The position numbers were made by a program, and so were the translations under genes. Below the pieces are notes generated by a model. It was given only the letters and a program-made list of their open reading frames with translations. It ran no database searches and was not told where the DNA came from. A stretch of DNA of 64,000 nucleotides from Siderastrea siderea (Eukaryota > Cnidaria > Anthozoa > Scleractinia > Rhizangiidae): contig OZ034968.1 of the NCBI GenBank assembly GCA_964030785.1, forward strand, positions 38,113,186 through 38,177,185. The letters are read 5' to 3'. Positions 60,949-64,000 of the stretch are shown piece by piece. The stretch's first letter is position 1, and each line of letters opens with the position of its first letter.

Positions 60949-62336
60949 GTAGGTTGCATAATAAAATGAAGACAATGAGACAATAAGTCAATAAAATCAT
61001 AAAATAAACATCAAATGGTGCCAAAGGTGTTTGTAATAAGACCTGTTTGTCAGGTTGAGGCATGGTTAGTCTCTAGCCAAAAATGGGTGCCCTGTTTTCT
61101 CTGGGACCCTGGACTACTACATTGTATGTTCCTTTTAGACAACAGCATGGGGACATGAGATTATCCAGCCATTAAGAGGCAATGTCCACTAAGACCGAGC
61201 GAAATCGAAAATATGTGGCACATGATGAAAAATCAAAATTCTCCGTTTTTCGCCCAGAGATACCTTATGGTAGCTCTAGAAACGTGGTGGCATTTTTTGT
61301 TGAGAAACTATTTTTAAACCTCCAAAAAATTTAAAGACCGTTACCGTACTACGTGTCTCTACAAACACCCCGAATAAACGCGAATCATACCTTCTCGTAA
61401 ACTTCGCTCTGTTTAATTCGCGCCATGGAACAATCCTGTTTTGAGCTTATAAATTTGCTGTTGAAGAGTTTACAAGTAATTTGAGCCAAGTTATTCTTTT
61501 GTGGATCAATTTTCAAGGTCATGGCAGGCTGCTGAAAACCACTAAAATTCGCTTGCTTTGAATTCTCAATTTGGCACAGTTTTTCAAGAGAAAGTTTCCC
61601 TCCCCGGTAAAACACCGAATCACTTGAAATTCAGAATTCTTGAAAGAGGAAATGCCGTTCTTAAACCAGGTTTAAAAATTAGTTTCGGGCTCTTTATCAG
61701 CGCCGAGTACAAACGCTCTCAAAATCACGATAATTACAACATTAACACGTCAACAATTGGCACATACCTACGACCAAATAACCGAAAATGTGGACATTTC
61801 TTCTATTTTGGTCGGTATTCGGTTGTAATCCACAGCAGAAAGGTAATGTCTAGCTCACCTGAATATGGTATTGTCTAAATATCAGGTTCTGTGCGTACTC
61901 TTTCATAATAACCATCTTGGCGTCCGGGGTCAACAACATCACTGAAGCATCGCGTATTGGCAATCAACCCAAATGACTTATTTCCATCCCGCCTCCTTTT
62001 GTTAAAATGAAGAACCTTCAGGAATAAAATGATTTTGCCTTATTTGAACTTCAAGAGAGTTTTCGTTTTCTCCTATAAGACGTCTTTTCTTGATCTGTAT
62101 TCGTTGTAAAATTTCGAAACGATAATTCCTTGCCGAAAGCTTACAAGCCTGGTTAGTTTGAGTCACGCAACAAAATGTCACGCACTTGATTTTACCTGAC
62201 GTCGGGTTTGATTTGGAGGGGGAAATGCACAGGAAACAAAACAAAACAAAAAAAACAACAAGCAAGCAAGCAAAAAACAAACAAACAAAAACAAAGCAAT
62301 GAGAACTTTGAAAACCTGTGGACCCAAGGACCGATT
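60949..62336. other. Downstream intron or flank, no exon recognised
   Basis: The remaining C-terminal fucosidase exons were looked for and not seen. Minus-strand and plus-strand frames at 61385-61878 are not recognisable. Confidence 0.4.
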
Positions 62337-62770
62337 ACGGTCAACTGCCGCTTATAAGCCCTGGGCTTATACAACTTTGTAAGGGTTTTGGGTGGGCTTA
62401 TAAACGGAGGGGCTTATATCTGGGGGCGCTTCTAAGTTTCGAAATGAGCCACAGCAGTGTTGATCGAAATACGTTTTTAATTTACCAGTTTTCAATTAAC
62501 CTTTGAAACGTCACAATAAATCGAATTCGTTTCAATTTTAATTTAACAACAAAATCAAAACTGTAACAACACGAACGTAACCGGAACGCAACAAAACAGA
62601 AGCTCAGAGTTCATCTTCGCAGTGTTCTGTGAGAGTGCTTAATATTAAGGAAACAGGGAAAACTAGAGGGCGACTTATATCCGGTGGAGCTTATACCGGA
62701 TGTATTTTTTTGTTTACAGGTAGATGGGCCTGTAACTGGGGGGTTGGGCTTATAAGTGGCAGTTAACGGT
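62337..62770. repeat. MITE with about 27-bp TIRs
   Basis: CAACTGCCGCTTATAAGCCC at the left is inverted as GGGCTTATAAGTGGCAGTTA at the right. GGGCTTATA words recur inside (62391, 62411). Not coding. Confidence 0.85.
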
Positions 62771-63109
62771 ATTTATGTATTTATCAGTATCATTAGAGGC
62801 AGTGAAGCCTTGCCAAAACCTTGCCTGTTGCTAGGGCTTTGAAAAAGAAATTATTATTAGGTCTCTATGCATTGGTCTTCAAAAACTGTTCAAAACAGGA
62901 GTGAGAATGTAAAAATATATGTTGAGTTTACTCAAGACCAGGGGGTGTGGCCAGGGGTGCCGGAACCGTCCTATTCGTTCTTTATAAGCTTATGAAACCA
63001 TTTTATGGCAAACCTAGCGGATTACACTTTTATACATGAAACTCAAAATTAAGTTGAGTTTGAAACTCAACTCATGTTGAAACTCATCATGACAAGGAGT
63101 CCTAATGTT

Positions 63110-63330
63110 TAGGGCTCTTTGTCGCTTTCCGCCTGATCTTCTGAGCAGTGCAGGTGACGAAGGTGGAGAACCATCCTTGTGACGAATGGCTAACGCTCGA
63201 AACGTCAGCTTTCAATCTCTTCACGGTGGCTCAATTTACCTTATCAACTCAGTTGATAAATACAAAGTTTTGTGTTTCGCTTCCCCACCGATGCAGCACC
63301 ACAGTTTCTCTAGAAACTAACCCCCTTTTT
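63110..63330. repeat. Probable dispersed-repeat tail
   Basis: TGGCTAACGCTCGAAACGTC and CAATTTACCTTATCAACTC are words I associate with a repeat tail seen across many marine invertebrates. Identification rests on memory only. Confidence 0.35.
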
Positions 63331-63663
63331 TGTCAAGAGACAGTTGGTTGTGCGATTTTTCTACGTCTTCTCACGACTGAGGAGAACGAGCTCGGTTTCG
63401 CTTAGAGCACTGCTATGGACTGTAGACTATCAGATGACGGGGCCTTAGATTTCAGCGCAGTTATTGGTCTTATAGGTCCCACGCCATATGCTCTTCATAC
63501 ACGGACGGATTCTTTCTTTAGAAAACTGTATATTCACACCATCGATCTTCCAAGTGGTAACTAAACGGCTTGCAATGGACGCGTACCGGATGACACTTAA
63601 GGATGGTTCCCCACCGGGATCTTGATATCGTGTCCGGAGTTTAGGAGGACAAATGTATCCGAC

Positions 63664-63996
63664 TTAGTCTCCGCCGGCCTTGCGGTCGCAGGCTCCCTTC
63701 CTTCCATGGGGAGGGAAGGGAGCCAAGAGTTTGAACACCACGCCCAGCTCTGCTCCTAGTACTCCTGCGCAAACTATGGTGGCCCTGCAGGCCCTACAGT
63801 GGTAGCAGCCAGCGCTGTCTTTCCGGAAGCTGACTGTCTTCAGGGCTGGTATGGTAGTGTTAATCTGCTTAATGCCGTCTGCCATCACAGCGAGGAATGC
63901 ACGAAAGTGGGTATGAGAAAAAAGTGTACTTACCAGAGCCCAATGGAGGGAAGACACCGATGTGTTGCAAAATAGCTTTGGACTCCGACTTGCCAT
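63664..63996 (-). other. Open frame at the window edge, unrecognised
   Basis: 110 codons, Cys-containing centre (CYHCRACRATIVCAG). It may be an exon or part of a repeat; it runs to the end of the window. I cannot assign it. Confidence 0.25.
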
Positions 63997-64000
63997 TTCC

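Overview
The window is animal nuclear DNA, most likely from a cnidarian and probably a stony coral. This is inferred from spliced, AT-rich host DNA, an alpha-L-fucosidase gene whose introns are full of transposons, and repeat families that I associate with coral genomes. It is not based on a marker gene. No bacterial operon, rRNA or CRISPR array is visible.

Layout. 1-14212 is repeat-rich host DNA. It holds several foldback/MITE elements, a 5.7-kb hAT transposon (3575-9303, 8-bp target duplication) with a TTAA-flanked THAP-bearing element nested in it, and a 524-bp tandem duplication (11531-12578). 14219-34701 is a complete 20.5-kb Maverick/Polinton (adintovirus-type) element. It starts with AG, ends with CT, has terminal inverted repeats and is flanked by the 6-bp duplication CTCTTC. 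35390-45480 is a three-level nest: a foldback and a Crypton inside an L1/Tx1-type LINE, which is inside an older RTE-like LINE on the minus strand. 45480-49100 is mostly unassigned repeat DNA. 49107-60948 is an alpha-L-fucosidase gene with seven visible exons. Its second intron holds a 6.05-kb DNA transposon that carries both a decayed integrase-type transposase and an alpha-kinase gene. 60949-64000 has no recognised exon.

The Polinton is the centre of interest. It encodes protein-primed DNA polymerase B, an RVE integrase with a chromodomain, a packaging ATPase, an adenain-like protease, a major capsid protein and two tandem penton-like paralogues. It also encodes a set of small arginine-rich virion proteins, most carrying a Q-x-G-G or Q-x-G-x-G site that the protease could cut; one of them has a parvovirus-type phospholipase A2 domain. 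Further genes encode a double GRF zinc-finger protein, a Gly/Arg-repeat protein, a two-transmembrane protein, a PPxY protein and a divergent acidic protein next to polB. Nearly all frames are open, so the copy looks young. Two features are unusual. One is a minus-strand SLOG-fold protein, apparently circularly permuted, in the same element as a two-TM protein with SLATT-like topology. The other is a tRNA-like pol III gene with its own T-run terminator. The terminal repeats are dense in ETS (CCGGAAGT), CRE (TGACGTCA) and CCAAT motifs, and the divergent promoter between the acidic gene and polB has an inverted second copy near the left end.
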